From Mogibacterium sp. (GTDB lineage: Bacteria > Bacillota > Clostridia > Peptostreptococcales > Anaerovoracaceae): 51,822 nucleotides of DNA. Under the pieces are notes generated by a model. The model did no database searches, was not told the origin of the DNA, and worked only from the letters and a program-made list of their open reading frames with translations. Below, in pieces: positions 25,402 to 35,305 of this stretch. The stretch is from positions 1-51,822 of the forward strand of contig JAFWFU010000009.1 of NCBI GenBank assembly GCA_017515425.1, given 5' to 3'. The position numbers and the translations under genes are program-made. The number at the start of each line of letters is the position of its first letter. The first letter of the stretch is position 1.

Positions 25402-26916
25402 CTATACAAGCACGTCGCCTTCCATGCCGCTTGGGACTTCGAGCCCCATCAGGGTCAGAAGGGTAGGTGCGATGTCTGCCAATTTGCCGCTGTCCTTCTT
25501 GAAGGGGACGGGTTCGCTGCAGATATGGCATAGCGGCACGAGGGATGTCGAATGCTTGGTGACCGGCTTGCTCTCATCATCTATCATATAGTCGGCGTTG
25601 CCGTGGTCGGCTGTCAGCAGTATTTGACCATCATGCGCCAAGATTGCCTCGGCGATATTCCCGACGAGCCCGTCAAGTGTCTCTATAGCCTGGACAGCGG
25701 CGTCAAACACGCCCGTATGCCCGACCATATCGGGATTTGCGAAGTTCAGGATATAGAGGTCGTATTTTCCCTCGTTTATCTTTTCGATTACGGTGGATGC
25801 CACCTCCGGCGCGCTCATCTCGGGCTGAAGGTCATATGTGGCGACTTTTGGTGAAGGTATGAGAATCCTGTCCTCGCCTTCGTTCGGTTCTTCGACTCCA
25901 CCGTTGAAGAAGAAGGTGACATGAGCGTATTTCTCGGTCTCGGCAATTCGCAGCTGTTTAAGCCCGAGGCTCGCAATCGTGCCGCCGAGCGTAGGGTCTA
26001 CGGCTTCGGGCGGGAAGGCGACCTCTACATTAGGCATTGTGGCGTCGTATTCAGCCATGCAAATGAATGTGAGATTGCTGAGCTTGGCTTTCCTTTCAAA
26101 CCCGTCGAAATCGGGGTCTACGAGCGCCCTTGTAATCTCGCGGGCTCTGTCCGGTCTGAAATTGATAAATACCACGGAGTCACCGCTCTTGATAGGAATC
26201 GGATTTATCACCGTAGGCTGAACGAACTCATCATTCTCGCCCTTGGCATATGAATTATCCATGCATTCTTTGGCGTCGCTCGCGGTGAGTCCTTCGGATA
26301 GGGTGAGCGCGTCATACGCTCTGACGAGCCTCTCCCATCTCTTATCCCTGTCCATTGCGTAAAATCTTCCGGAGATCACTCCGATTTGACCCACGCCCTC
26401 AGCCTTCATATAGTCCTCGAGGGGCTTGAGCCACTCTATGGCGCTCTGAGGCGGAACGTCTCTGCCGTCCAAGAAGCAATGGACGACGACATTCTCCACA
26501 TTATTCATCTTAGCCATATCAATGACGGCTTTGAGATGTTCGAAATGGCTATGCACTCCGCCGTCGGAAACAAGCCCCATGATATGGAGTGTCCGTCCCT
26601 CAGCGGCGTTCTTCATGGCGTCCACAAGTGCCGGATTCTTGAAAAATTCGCCTGACTGTATTGAGCGCGTTATTTTCAGAAGATTTTGGTATACGACGCT
26701 GCCTGCTCCGATGTTGAGGTGTCCGACTTCGGAATTTCCCATCTGTCCTGCCGGAAGTCCGACGGGCTCGCCACTGGCTTCAATGGTGATAAATGGGTAT
26801 TTCGCAAAGAAGTCGTCAAGCACGGGCGTCTTGGCAGTCGCGATTGCATTTCCTTTGGTCTCTTTTCTTATGCCGAATCCGTCGAGGATCATCAGCATAG
26901 TTGGTCTGTGTTTCAT
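25402..26916 (-). CDS. gpmI: 2,3-bisphosphoglycerate-independent phosphoglycerate mutase
   Basis: 504 residues from the ATG at 26916, chosen because GAGAGG stands about eight bases upstream and MKHRPTMLMILDGFGI is the conserved beginning. The open frame continues 75 codons upstream through a tandem repeat, but that part is low-complexity (repeated Ile/Leu) and not plausible. It interconverts 3- and 2-phosphoglycerate using two Mn ions. Motifs are MLMILDGFG, GNSEVGHLNIGAG with the catalytic Ser, HFLDGRD-like CFLDGRDVPP, FINFRPDRAREI, NFANPDMVGHTG and LTADHGNAD. Confidence 0.96.
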   Translation of the reverse strand: MKHRPTMLMILDGFGIRKETKGNAIATAKTPVLDDFFAKYPFITIEASGEPVGLPAGQMGNSEVGHLNIGAGSVVYQNLLKITRSIQSGEFFKNPALVDAMKNAAEGRTLHIMGLVSDGGVHSHFEHLKAVIDMAKMNNVENVVVHCFLDGRDVPPQSAIEWLKPLEDYMKAEGVGQIGVISGRFYAMDRDKRWERLVRAYDALTLSEGLTASDAKECMDNSYAKGENDEFVQPTVINPIPIKSGDSVVFINFRPDRAREITRALVDPDFDGFERKAKLSNLTFICMAEYDATMPNVEVAFPPEAVDPTLGGTIASLGLKQLRIAETEKYAHVTFFFNGGVEEPNEGEDRILIPSPKVATYDLQPEMSAPEVASTVIEKINEGKYDLYILNFANPDMVGHTGVFDAAVQAIETLDGLVGNIAEAILAHDGQILLTADHGNADYMIDDESKPVTKHSTSLVPLCHICSEPVPFKKDSGKLADIAPTLLTLMGLEVPSGMEGDVLV

Positions 26917-26996
26917 ATTTATTTCCTCTCCATTTACTTTAATCAATCCAATACATTCTAACATATATCGGCGTGATATGTGCATATGAAGTATCG

Positions 26997-27143
26997 GAAT
27001 TGTAAGCGCAAGTGTCGGAATTATGAATTCGAGAGTTTTAATTATGAGTGCGAGTACCTGAATTATGAATGCAAGCGTTTTAATTATGGGTGCGAGTATC
27101 TGAATTATGAATGCAAGTATTGGAATTGTGCGCGCGAGCAAAT
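26997..27143. repeat. Diverged 21-bp tandem repeat, seven units, between gpmI and addA
   Basis: Units start every 21 bases from 26997 with the core GAATTATGAATGCAAGTATTG. Units beginning GAATT and TAATT alternate in the middle, suggesting a 42-bp higher-order step. As 21 is a multiple of three, open frames run through the array on both strands, which falsely lengthens both flanking reading frames. Confidence 0.9.
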
Positions 27144-27154
27144 ATAATTATCGC

Positions 27155-30100
27155 ATGGCAACGAAATTTACAGATGAACAAAGGCTGGCGATTGACAGCT
27201 TAGACAAGTCGATTCTCGTTTCGGCGGCGGCGGGCTCGGGCAAGACGGCGGTTCTCGTCGAACGCATTATCAGCATTATCCTTGAGGGCAGGGCAAATGT
27301 GGACGAAATGCTCGTCGTAACATTCACGAATGCGGCGGCTGCTGAGATGAGGCTGAGGCTCTCCTCTTCGATTAGGAAGAGAATGCAGGAACACCCGGAG
27401 GAAGCACCACGCCTGAGGGAGCAGCTTTCGAGGCTTTATCGCGCATATATTTCCACCATAGACAGCTTTGCGCTGAGGATTATCCGTGAGTTTTTCTATG
27501 AGATTGATATAGAGCCTGAATTCAGCATATGTGATGATGTGCAGGCGGAGCTTATGAAGAGAGAGGCGGCGGCTGAGCTCTTTGAAGAGGCTTTCGAGCG
27601 CGACGATATAATAGAGGGCGGCAGTTTCAGGGCATTCCTCAGGCTTTATAGTGAAGAGAGAAGTGATGAGGGCTTCGCCCATGATTTAATCGAGTCGTAT
27701 GACAAGCTTCGGACGCTGCCTTCATATTTTGATTGGGCATTTGAAAAGGCGGAGAACCTTAAAATCAGCAAGGACGGATTTGAAGGTTCGGTCATACAGG
27801 ACATAATGAGGCAGGATGCGCTGGAGGTTTTCGAAAACGCTTGCAGGGCGGCTCGCAGCATTAGGGATCTCATGGAGGCTTCGGGGCTCGAGGATATGTA
27901 TGAGAGCAAGCTCAAGGAACGCTGCGACGCGGTATTTGAAATCTATGCCATGCTGAAAGAAGGGCGCATGGACGAGGCGCTGATGTCTGATATTTCATCA
28001 ATTCCAACCACGCGGGTCGCACCAAGCAAGATACAAAAGGAAGCTTTCGAAGCCATAAAAGATGAGATCAAGGCGATGAGAGATGTGATAAAAGCCGAGA
28101 CCGAGGCATGGCAGAAGAGATACCTCGTGCCTGATTTTGAGACGCGACTTGCGGAGATGAATGCTACATACGAGTATACAATTTACTATTTGAGATTATT
28201 GCAGGAATTTGAGAAGCGCTATTCCGAGAAGAAGCGTGAGCGTAGGCTTATGGACTTCTCAGATACGGAGCATACGGCTGTTCAGATACTTCAAAACGAC
28301 GAAGCTGCGGAAATTCTCAGGAAAAGGTTTCGGTTTGTCTTTGTGGACGAATACCAGGACACGAATAATATTCAGGAATATCTGATTAGCAAGGTCTCCT
28401 CGCCTCGCAATGTGTTTAAGGTGGGGGACGTAAAACAGAGCATTTATAAATTCCGCCAGGCTGAGCCTGCGTTGTTCGAGGAGCTTTACGCGGAATATGG
28501 AAGTGAAGAGAATGCCGACGGTATGGTGATAGACCTCAGCCGGAATTTCAGAACGAATGATGCCACCATTCGATATATAAACCATGTATTTGAGCATGTA
28601 ATGGACGGATATGATGAGAGGGCGAGGCTCTATACGGGCACAGACTGCCCGAAGGAGTATGATTTCAAGCCTGAGCTTCATATACTGCTGAAAGAAGATG
28701 TGGAGCAGAATTTTGAAGGCGGCGCAGACGGCGGAGAATTCCAGCCGGACGCTGGAGATGAAATTGATGAGCTGACAAACGACGAGGCGGAATGCGTATA
28801 TATAGCGGAACTTGCTGCCGGAATAATCGGCAGGGAGTTTTACGATACGAAGGCGAAAACGGTCAGAAAAGCGGAGGCGAGAGACATTGCCATTCTTCTC
28901 AAATCGGTAAAATTCAGCGGCGAGCGCATATCGCGCGCTCTTGGAAGAAGGAATATTGAAGCTCATATAGAGGAGACAGACGATTTCTTCGATACTATAG
29001 AAATAAATATCGCGCTTTCGCTGCTCTGCTGTATAGACAATATGAAGAGGGACACGCCTCTTATATCCGCGCTTCATTCGCAGGTTTTCGGATTCAGCCC
29101 CAAGGAGCTGGCTGAGATAAGGATTTCGTATAGGAAGTTCGAAGCGGAGTCGAGGGAAGAAACAGAAACGGTATTAGGAACGGGAACGGTGACAGAGAAA
29201 GGAAAAGAGGGGGCGACAGAGGCGGAGACCGCAACGGGAACTGATATAGCAATAGAAAATAATCCCACGGCAGAGAAGGAAGCGAAAAAGAACAGGAGAA
29301 GGTCGCCATATTGGAAGGCTTTTAAATGGTATGCCGAAAACGGGCGTGATGAAAATTTAAGGGAAAAGACATCTGAGGCGCTCGGAAGGATAATGGAATG
29401 GCGCAGGCTTTCACGCATTATGCCGCTCTCCGAATTCATCTGGAAGGTGCTGGTCGACTCCGGTTACTATATATATGTCGGAGCAATGCGCGACGGGGGA
29501 AGAAGGCAGGCAAATTTGAGGGCGCTCGCCGACAGAGCGGATAGGTTCAGCAAGGACAGCGTCGCTTCTCTCAGTTCGTTCATAACCTTTGTTGAGGTGA
29601 TGAAGAAAAAGAAGATTAGCAACGGTCAGCCGCCCATGGTTGGAAAGGACGACGACGTCGTCAGGATTTCCACAATGCATAAGAGCAAGGGGCTGGAGTT
29701 CCCATTCGTCATAGTCGGCGGACTCGGAAGGAAATTCAGAAGGGACTATAATGAGAAGAAGTTCAGCTTCGATTCCAAGACAGGAGTGGGAATGCCCTAT
29801 ATTGACCCCGCGAGGAGATATTGGAGATCCAGCATAATGCAGATGGCAATGAATGCTAAGAATGCGCGCGACAGCTATAGGGAAGATCTCCGTCTGCTCT
29901 ATGTGGATATGACAAGAGCCAGAAACAAGCTTTATCTGGTGGGGACATGCAAGGACGAGGAATCCCTGATGAAATATGGGAAGCCCTCGGACTATCTGAA
30001 ACTGCTAAAGGACTATATCAAAACAGGATATTGCGACTATTATATAAAACCGCTTGACAGAAGCGACAGCGCGGATAATTCGAGCAGAAGATTTGCGATA

Positions 30101-31015
30101 GGCGGAAAGGATTTAAGTCTAGGAGTCGAAGCGAAGGCGATATATGAGGAAATCGACAGGCGTTTTTCCTATAGCTATCCTGATGAGGAGCTTCTGACTG
30201 CCAAGCCCAAATATTCGGTTAGCGAGCTCAGGCGCAATGCGGTTCTTTCTGCGCAAGATAATGATAATTCTGACGTGATTCAACGGCAATCTGCTCAACA
30301 GAATGACATAGCGACTGAGATTGCGTTCCGAAATGAAGGAGAGGCTAATGCTGCGACTAAAAATGACATAAGGAATGAAACCGCTTTTCATAGCGACTTA
30401 ATAGAGGAAAAAGAAGATATAACTGCGCCGCAGACCGAGACAGAGGTCGTAAACCTTTGGGACAGAAGCGAGAGGCGCAAGAGGGCGAGTGCGACTGATA
30501 TAGGAATCGCATATCATAGACTTATGGAATTTGTGGATTTCGAAAAAGTCCTCGTCGCGGACGGTAAGCCCGATATGGAATATATAAATGAGAGGGCTGA
30601 GTTCTTATATGCCCATGAAGCGATAGAAGAAGATGTGTTTAGAGCACTTGATATGAAGAGGGTCGCTGCCTTCTTTGAGAGCAATATAGGCATGAGGGCG
30701 GTTCGCGCAGCCGAAAAGGGAAGGCTGAAAAAGGAAAAGCCTTTTACTTTAAAGACTGAGAGGGACGGCAGGGAAATTCTCGTGCAGGGCGTTATCGACT
30801 GCTGCTTCGAAGAGGAGGGGCAGATGGTGCTTATCGACTATAAATCCAGCTTCGTGAAGCTTGGCCTGCAGCATGAGGAAGAGCTCGCGCGCATTAGAGA
30901 TGAGTATAAAGTGCAGATAGAGCTATACAGCGAGGCTGTCCGAAAGGGGATAGGGCTTGATGTCTCGGAGGCATATCTGTATCTCTTTGCGACAGGAGAG
31001 GCTATTCGAATTTGA
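27155..31015 (+). CDS. addA: ATP-dependent helicase/nuclease subunit A
   Basis: 1286 residues from the ATG at 27155; the frame opens earlier only inside the tandem repeat. UvrD-type helicase motifs: FTDEQRLAI, Walker A AAAGSGKTAVL (Lys30), VTFTNAAAAEM, VFVDEYQDTN, VGDVKQSIYKFRQA, STMHKSKGLEFPFV, LLYVDMTRARNKL. The C-terminal RecB-type nuclease has GVIDCC and LIDYKSS. With AddB it processes double-strand breaks for recombination. No addB is adjacent, although the genes are usually paired. Two low-complexity insertions (about residues 665-712 and 1028-1095) have repetitive Thr/Glu/Asn-rich sequence. Confidence 0.95.
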   Translation: MATKFTDEQRLAIDSLDKSILVSAAAGSGKTAVLVERIISIILEGRANVDEMLVVTFTNAAAAEMRLRLSSSIRKRMQEHPEEAPRLREQLSRLYRAYISTIDSFALRIIREFFYEIDIEPEFSICDDVQAELMKREAAAELFEEAFERDDIIEGGSFRAFLRLYSEERSDEGFAHDLIESYDKLRTLPSYFDWAFEKAENLKISKDGFEGSVIQDIMRQDALEVFENACRAARSIRDLMEASGLEDMYESKLKERCDAVFEIYAMLKEGRMDEALMSDISSIPTTRVAPSKIQKEAFEAIKDEIKAMRDVIKAETEAWQKRYLVPDFETRLAEMNATYEYTIYYLRLLQEFEKRYSEKKRERRLMDFSDTEHTAVQILQNDEAAEILRKRFRFVFVDEYQDTNNIQEYLISKVSSPRNVFKVGDVKQSIYKFRQAEPALFEELYAEYGSEENADGMVIDLSRNFRTNDATIRYINHVFEHVMDGYDERARLYTGTDCPKEYDFKPELHILLKEDVEQNFEGGADGGEFQPDAGDEIDELTNDEAECVYIAELAAGIIGREFYDTKAKTVRKAEARDIAILLKSVKFSGERISRALGRRNIEAHIEETDDFFDTIEINIALSLLCCIDNMKRDTPLISALHSQVFGFSPKELAEIRISYRKFEAESREETETVLGTGTVTEKGKEGATEAETATGTDIAIENNPTAEKEAKKNRRRSPYWKAFKWYAENGRDENLREKTSEALGRIMEWRRLSRIMPLSEFIWKVLVDSGYYIYVGAMRDGGRRQANLRALADRADRFSKDSVASLSSFITFVEVMKKKKISNGQPPMVGKDDDVVRISTMHKSKGLEFPFVIVGGLGRKFRRDYNEKKFSFDSKTGVGMPYIDPARRYWRSSIMQMAMNAKNARDSYREDLRLLYVDMTRARNKLYLVGTCKDEESLMKYGKPSDYLKLLKDYIKTGYCDYYIKPLDRSDSADNSSRRFAIGGKDLSLGVEAKAIYEEIDRRFSYSYPDEELLTAKPKYSVSELRRNAVLSAQDNDNSDVIQRQSAQQNDIATEIAFRNEGEANAATKNDIRNETAFHSDLIEEKEDITAPQTETEVVNLWDRSERRKRASATDIGIAYHRLMEFVDFEKVLVADGKPDMEYINERAEFLYAHEAIEEDVFRALDMKRVAAFFESNIGMRAVRAAEKGRLKKEKPFTLKTERDGREILVQGVIDCCFEEEGQMVLIDYKSSFVKLGLQHEEELARIRDEYKVQIELYSEAVRKGIGLDVSEAYLYLFATGEAIRI

Positions 31016-31104
31016 CGCAGGCGGCAGGCTACTGACGATAGATGAAATACTATTAGAACGGGATAATTACAGCTCAAAAAGAGGTCGTTAATAGCTCGGT
31101 TATT

Positions 31105-31260
31105 CCCGATAAAAGTGCTTGCAAACTCTTCGCAAAATGCCCGATAAAACTACCCACAAACTCTTCGCAAAATGCCCGACAAAACAATTCCCAAAATCCT
31201 GCAGAAAGCACGATAGAACACTCTCAAAAAAATCGCCAAAAAGCCTGATACAATAATCGT
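31105..31260. repeat. Diverged 35-bp tandem repeat, about 4.5 units
   Basis: Units start at 31105, 31140, 31175, 31209 and 31244 with CCCGATAAAA or a variant. The first two also share ACAAACTCTTCGCAAAATG-like sequence. Confidence 0.75.
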
Positions 31261-31278
31261 TAAAAAATCGTTAAATCA

Positions 31279-31306
31279 TTGACTTTTCAGAGCGTGATGT
31301 TACAAT
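31279..31306 (+). promoter_or_regulatory. Promoter of gdhA
   Basis: TTGACT (31279-31284), 16 bases, TACAAT (31301-31306), 69 bases before the ATG. Confidence 0.7.
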
Positions 31307-31375
31307 TTATTTGCGGGCTGCTATCTGTCCGTGTTACTCAAGAGGTCATTATTATTCATAAGGAGAGTGATACCA

Positions 31376-32743
31376 ATGGCAAATTATGTAGAAAGAGTCA
31401 TCGAGCAGTGTAAAGCTAACAACCCGGGAGAGGTTGAATTTCACCAGACTGTAGAAGAAGTTTTGGTTTCCCTGAAACCGGTTGTTGAAAAACATCCCGA
31501 GTATGAAGAAACCGCACTGCTGGAGAGACTTGTCGAGCCTGAAAGAGGCGTTACTTTCAGAGTAGTATGGGTTGACGACAACGGTAAGGTTCAGGTCAAC
31601 AAGGGCTACAGATACCAGTTCAGCAGTGCTATCGGACCATATAAGGGCGGCCTGAGATTTGCACCGAATGTATATCCGGGAATCATCAAATTCCTCGGCT
31701 TCGAGCAGATCTTCAAGAACTCCCTGACAGGACTTCCTATCGGCGGAGGCAAGGGCGGTTCCGATTTCGATCCTAACGGAAAGAGCGACGCAGAGGTTAT
31801 GAGATTCTGCCAGGCATTCATGACAGAGCTCTACAGACATATCGGTCCTAACACTGACGTTCCTGCGGGAGACCTCGGTGTAGGCGCGAGAGAGATCGGA
31901 TATATGTTCGGTCAGTATAAGAGAATCGTCGACAAATACGAAGGCGTTCTCACAGGTAAGGGAATTCCTTATGGCGGACTCCTCGGAAGAGCGGAGGCTA
32001 CAGGCTTCGGTATCGTATGGTATGCTGAGGAAATGCTGAAGGCTAACGGCGAGGACTTCAAGGGTAAGAACGTAGCTATCTCCGGCTTCGGTAACGTAGC
32101 TTGGGGAACGGCATGGAAGCTCTGGGAGCTCGGTGCTAAATGCGTTACGATTTCAGGTCCGGACGGATATGTATATGATCCTGACGGAATTACAACTCAG
32201 GAGAAGGTAGACTATCTGCTGGATCTCAGATCCTCAGGAAAGAATATCTGCGCACCTTATGCAGAGAAATTCCCGAATGCTAAATTCTTCGAAGGAAAGA
32301 AGCCTTGGGGCGTCACTCAGGATACAGGCTGCAAGATTGATATGTTCATTCCATGCGCTATGCAGAACGACGTTCATATGGAACATGCGAAGCAGATTGT
32401 TGAGAGCGGCTGTAAGTATTATTGCGAAGGAGCTAATATGCCTACAACAAATGACGCTCTCGAATATCTCATTGAAAATTTGACGGCTGTAGGCCCTGCT
32501 AAGGCTGCTAACGCCGGCGGAGTTGCCTGCTCCTGCATAGAGATGGGTCAGAACGCCGGACATACTGCATTCCAGCATCAGGCTGTATATGATCAGCTCC
32601 ACCAGATTATGGTTAATATCTACAACGCTTGCGCTAATGCCGGTGAGAAGTATTATGGCGATAAGAATGCTCTCGTTCCTGGCGCTAATATCGCAGGCTT
32701 TGAGAGAGTTGCAGAGGCTATGATGGCACAGGGACTCGTATAA
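31376..32743 (+). CDS. gdhA: Glutamate dehydrogenase
   Basis: 455 residues from the ATG at 31376, with AAGGAG about ten bases upstream; an earlier ATG at 31331 has no ribosome binding site and adds an unconserved segment. It interconverts 2-oxoglutarate plus ammonia with glutamate. Motifs are GPYKGGLRFAP, the catalytic region GLPIGGGKGGSDFDP, PAGDLGVGAREIGYM, GFGNVAWGTAWKL and EGANMPTT. The 450-residue hexameric form is common in Clostridia and usually NADP-linked, though coenzyme use is not certain here. Codon use is strongly biased, which fits high expression. Confidence 0.96.
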   Translation: MANYVERVIEQCKANNPGEVEFHQTVEEVLVSLKPVVEKHPEYEETALLERLVEPERGVTFRVVWVDDNGKVQVNKGYRYQFSSAIGPYKGGLRFAPNVYPGIIKFLGFEQIFKNSLTGLPIGGGKGGSDFDPNGKSDAEVMRFCQAFMTELYRHIGPNTDVPAGDLGVGAREIGYMFGQYKRIVDKYEGVLTGKGIPYGGLLGRAEATGFGIVWYAEEMLKANGEDFKGKNVAISGFGNVAWGTAWKLWELGAKCVTISGPDGYVYDPDGITTQEKVDYLLDLRSSGKNICAPYAEKFPNAKFFEGKKPWGVTQDTGCKIDMFIPCAMQNDVHMEHAKQIVESGCKYYCEGANMPTTNDALEYLIENLTAVGPAKAANAGGVACSCIEMGQNAGHTAFQHQAVYDQLHQIMVNIYNACANAGEKYYGDKNALVPGANIAGFERVAEAMMAQGLV

Positions 32744-32810
32744 GGGAAGCCTGACTAATCAATAGCGGAAATAGCTGGAAAACAGCAGCTGACAGACAAT
32801 GATTTAATGT

Positions 32811-32841
32811 AGAGGCCGCATTCCGCGGTCTCTATTATTAT
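32811..32841 (+). terminator. Intrinsic terminator of gdhA
   Basis: AGAGGCCGC (32811-32819) pairs with GCGGTCTCT (32825-32833), one G-T pair, followed by ATTATTATG. Confidence 0.65.
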
Positions 32842-32884
32842 GATGGTATATTATGACGATTGGTTGTGTTAAAATTACAATATT

Positions 32885-35212
32885 ATGAAGATGAATCTAA
32901 ACAGTGAACAGAAAAAAGCAGTAAAACAGATAGAGGGGCCTGTCCTCATACTCGCAGGTGCGGGCTCTGGGAAAACCGCCACCATGACGCATAGGATAGC
33001 ATATATGGTGGAACAGGGCATAGACCCGCGCAGCATACTCGCAGTTACCTTTACGAATAAGGCGGCGGCGGAGATGAGAGGGCGAATAGAAGGACTGGTC
33101 GGAGATACCCGCGGTATGTGGGTTATGACATTCCATGCCATGTGTCTTCGCATTCTCAGATATTCATGTGAGGCACTGGGCTATAAGTCCGGTTTTACCG
33201 TCTATGATGAAACGGACAAAAAGACTCTGATAAAAAGGATTGTCAAGGAGCTCGAGATAGACGACAAGGCGACTCCCGTCGCACTGCTCGGCGCTGTAAT
33301 CAGCAGCTGCAAGGAAAGAGAAGAGACCTATGATGACTTCCTCTCGTACAGCGCGGGGCTTCCGAGGGATAAGGCGATATATGCGGTGTATAAAAAATAT
33401 CAGGCGGATCTCATGGCGGCAAATGCCATGGATTTTGATGATCTTCTTTGGAATGCCGTTAAGCTCTTGGAACAGGAAAGGAACGTGCTCGCCTATTACG
33501 CGAATAGATTTAAATATATCATGGTAGACGAGTACCAGGATACCAACCGCTTGCAGTATAAGCTCATAAGCATGCTAGCGTCGGCGCATGGCAATATCTG
33601 CGTGGTCGGTGATGACGACCAATGCATTTATCAATGGAGAGGCGCGGATATACGAAATATTTTGGATTTCGAAAAGGATTTCGGAAACGCATACACCGTG
33701 AGGCTGGAGCAAAACTATAGGTCGGACGGCAATATTCTGAAACTTGCGAATTCAGTCATAAAGAATAATAGGGAGCGAAAGCATAAGGCTCTTTGGACTG
33801 ACAGGGCGGACGGTGAGAAGATTACATATAAGAGGCTTGAGGACGAGAAACAGGAGGCATTTTGGATTGGCTCGGAGATTGAAAGGCTGAGGGACAAGGG
33901 CTTCCGCTACAAGGATATGGCGATTCTCTACCGCAAGAACGCGCAGTCGAGGAGCTTCGAGGAGAAATTTAGTTTTCGCGGCATTCCATATAGGGTGCTG
34001 GCGGGTCAGAGATATTATGACAGGAAGGAAATCAAGGATATAATCGCATATCTCAGGCTGGTGGAAAATCCCGGCGACAATATGTCAATGCTCAGGGTCA
34101 TCAACGAGCCGAAGAGAGGCATAGGCGGCAAGACTCTTTCGACTATCGAGGAATATGCGAACGCATATAATCAGACTATTTTCGAGGCTCTCTGCGAGGA
34201 AGAGCTGGTATCGGGATTTGGGAACAAATGCAGGGATTCTATCAGAGATTTCGTGCAGATGATAAAGGAAATAAGGGCGGAGCAGGACAATCTGACTATC
34301 ACGGATATTTATGACAATATCCTTAACCGCTCGGGCTATCTCAGGGCTCTTGAGGACGCGGGCACTGTCGAGGCTGACGGACGCATAGAGAATATAATGG
34401 AGTTTAAATCCGTCATATCCGAGTTCGAAAAGGGCATGGCAGATGGCAGAGTGGCTGCATTGCAGGAAGAAATACAGGAAGAACGACTTGCGCTAATGGG
34501 AGAAGGCGCGGCTGCCGGGGAGCCGACTGCGCTATCGGCATTTCTTGAACAGATAACCCTAATGGCGGATATAGACAACCATGACGAGAATGAGGACGCC
34601 GTGGTGCTGATGACGCTTCATTCAGCCAAGGGGCTTGAATTCCCCGTCGTTTTCATACCCGGCATGGAAGAGGGTGTTTTCCCGGGTGCGGGTGCGTTTG
34701 ACGAAAATCATGTTATGGAAGAGGAGCGCAGGCTCTGCTATGTAGGAATCACCAGAGCCATGAAGAAGCTCTACCTCACGGGCGCTCAGCTCAGAATGCT
34801 CTACGGCAAGACTGATTTTCAGACCGAGTCCACCTTCCTTGACGAAATGGACAGAGACTGCATGGACGGCGACGAGACCATAAATGAGAAGGTGAGGCTC
34901 GGAAGCGGAATAAGAGGAGTCGAGGGCTTCGGCGGAGAGTATTTCTTCGGAGGCCGCAGACATGGAACTATTGACGGCTACGGAGACGCACCTGCCGCCA
35001 AGCCTTTTGACAGCCTGAAAGCTTCAAAGCGTGCGACTCAGGCTAAGGAGAAGATAGTTCAGGAATTCGAGGTCGGCGATACGCTCAGGCATCCTAAGTT
35101 CGGAACGGGAATGCTGATAGAGCAGGACGAAAATACAATGACTGTCATGTTCGACGAAGTCGGGCAGAAAAAGCTCGGCAAGGGCTTCGTGAAAATGGAG
35201 AAGGTGGAATAG
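32885..35212 (+). CDS. pcrA: UvrD/PcrA-type DNA helicase
   Basis: 775 residues. Superfamily 1A 3'-5' helicase used in repair and replication restart. Motifs are LNSEQKKAV (Q motif), AGAGSGKTATM (Lys30), VTFTNKAAAEMRGR, MVDEYQDTN, GDDDQCIYQWRGAD, LEQNYRS, LMTLHSAKGLEFPVVF and RRLCYVGITRA. The C-terminal segment (VGDTLRHPKFGTGMLI) is the PcrA Tudor-like domain. No ribosome binding site is visible; TACAAT at 32876-32881 lies only a few bases from the ATG, so the transcript may be leaderless, or the ATG at 32891 may be used. ligA follows on the same strand. Confidence 0.95.
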   Translation: MKMNLNSEQKKAVKQIEGPVLILAGAGSGKTATMTHRIAYMVEQGIDPRSILAVTFTNKAAAEMRGRIEGLVGDTRGMWVMTFHAMCLRILRYSCEALGYKSGFTVYDETDKKTLIKRIVKELEIDDKATPVALLGAVISSCKEREETYDDFLSYSAGLPRDKAIYAVYKKYQADLMAANAMDFDDLLWNAVKLLEQERNVLAYYANRFKYIMVDEYQDTNRLQYKLISMLASAHGNICVVGDDDQCIYQWRGADIRNILDFEKDFGNAYTVRLEQNYRSDGNILKLANSVIKNNRERKHKALWTDRADGEKITYKRLEDEKQEAFWIGSEIERLRDKGFRYKDMAILYRKNAQSRSFEEKFSFRGIPYRVLAGQRYYDRKEIKDIIAYLRLVENPGDNMSMLRVINEPKRGIGGKTLSTIEEYANAYNQTIFEALCEEELVSGFGNKCRDSIRDFVQMIKEIRAEQDNLTITDIYDNILNRSGYLRALEDAGTVEADGRIENIMEFKSVISEFEKGMADGRVAALQEEIQEERLALMGEGAAAGEPTALSAFLEQITLMADIDNHDENEDAVVLMTLHSAKGLEFPVVFIPGMEEGVFPGAGAFDENHVMEEERRLCYVGITRAMKKLYLTGAQLRMLYGKTDFQTESTFLDEMDRDCMDGDETINEKVRLGSGIRGVEGFGGEYFFGGRRHGTIDGYGDAPAAKPFDSLKASKRATQAKEKIVQEFEVGDTLRHPKFGTGMLIEQDENTMTVMFDEVGQKKLGKGFVKMEKVE

Positions 35213-35305
35213 AATAAGTTCGGAAAGGACTTTGAAAGGCAGACAAGCATCAGGGGTGATAAGCCCGAGTTGACAGAAGGCTTGAGAAGATTCTATTGAT
35301 AACAA

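Larger units (their letters stand above)
31016..31375. other. Intergenic region between addA and gdhA
   Basis: It contains a 35-bp tandem repeat (31105-31260) and the gdhA promoter (31279-31306). I see no small gene or clear terminator for addA. Confidence 0.6.

Noticed and set aside
26917-27141. 75-codon upstream extension of gpmI
   Set aside because: It reads through the 21-bp tandem repeat; the conserved start and ribosome binding site are at 26916.
28259-29077. Long minus-strand open frame inside addA
   Set aside because: It lies wholly opposite helicase motifs of addA and has no recognisable domain.
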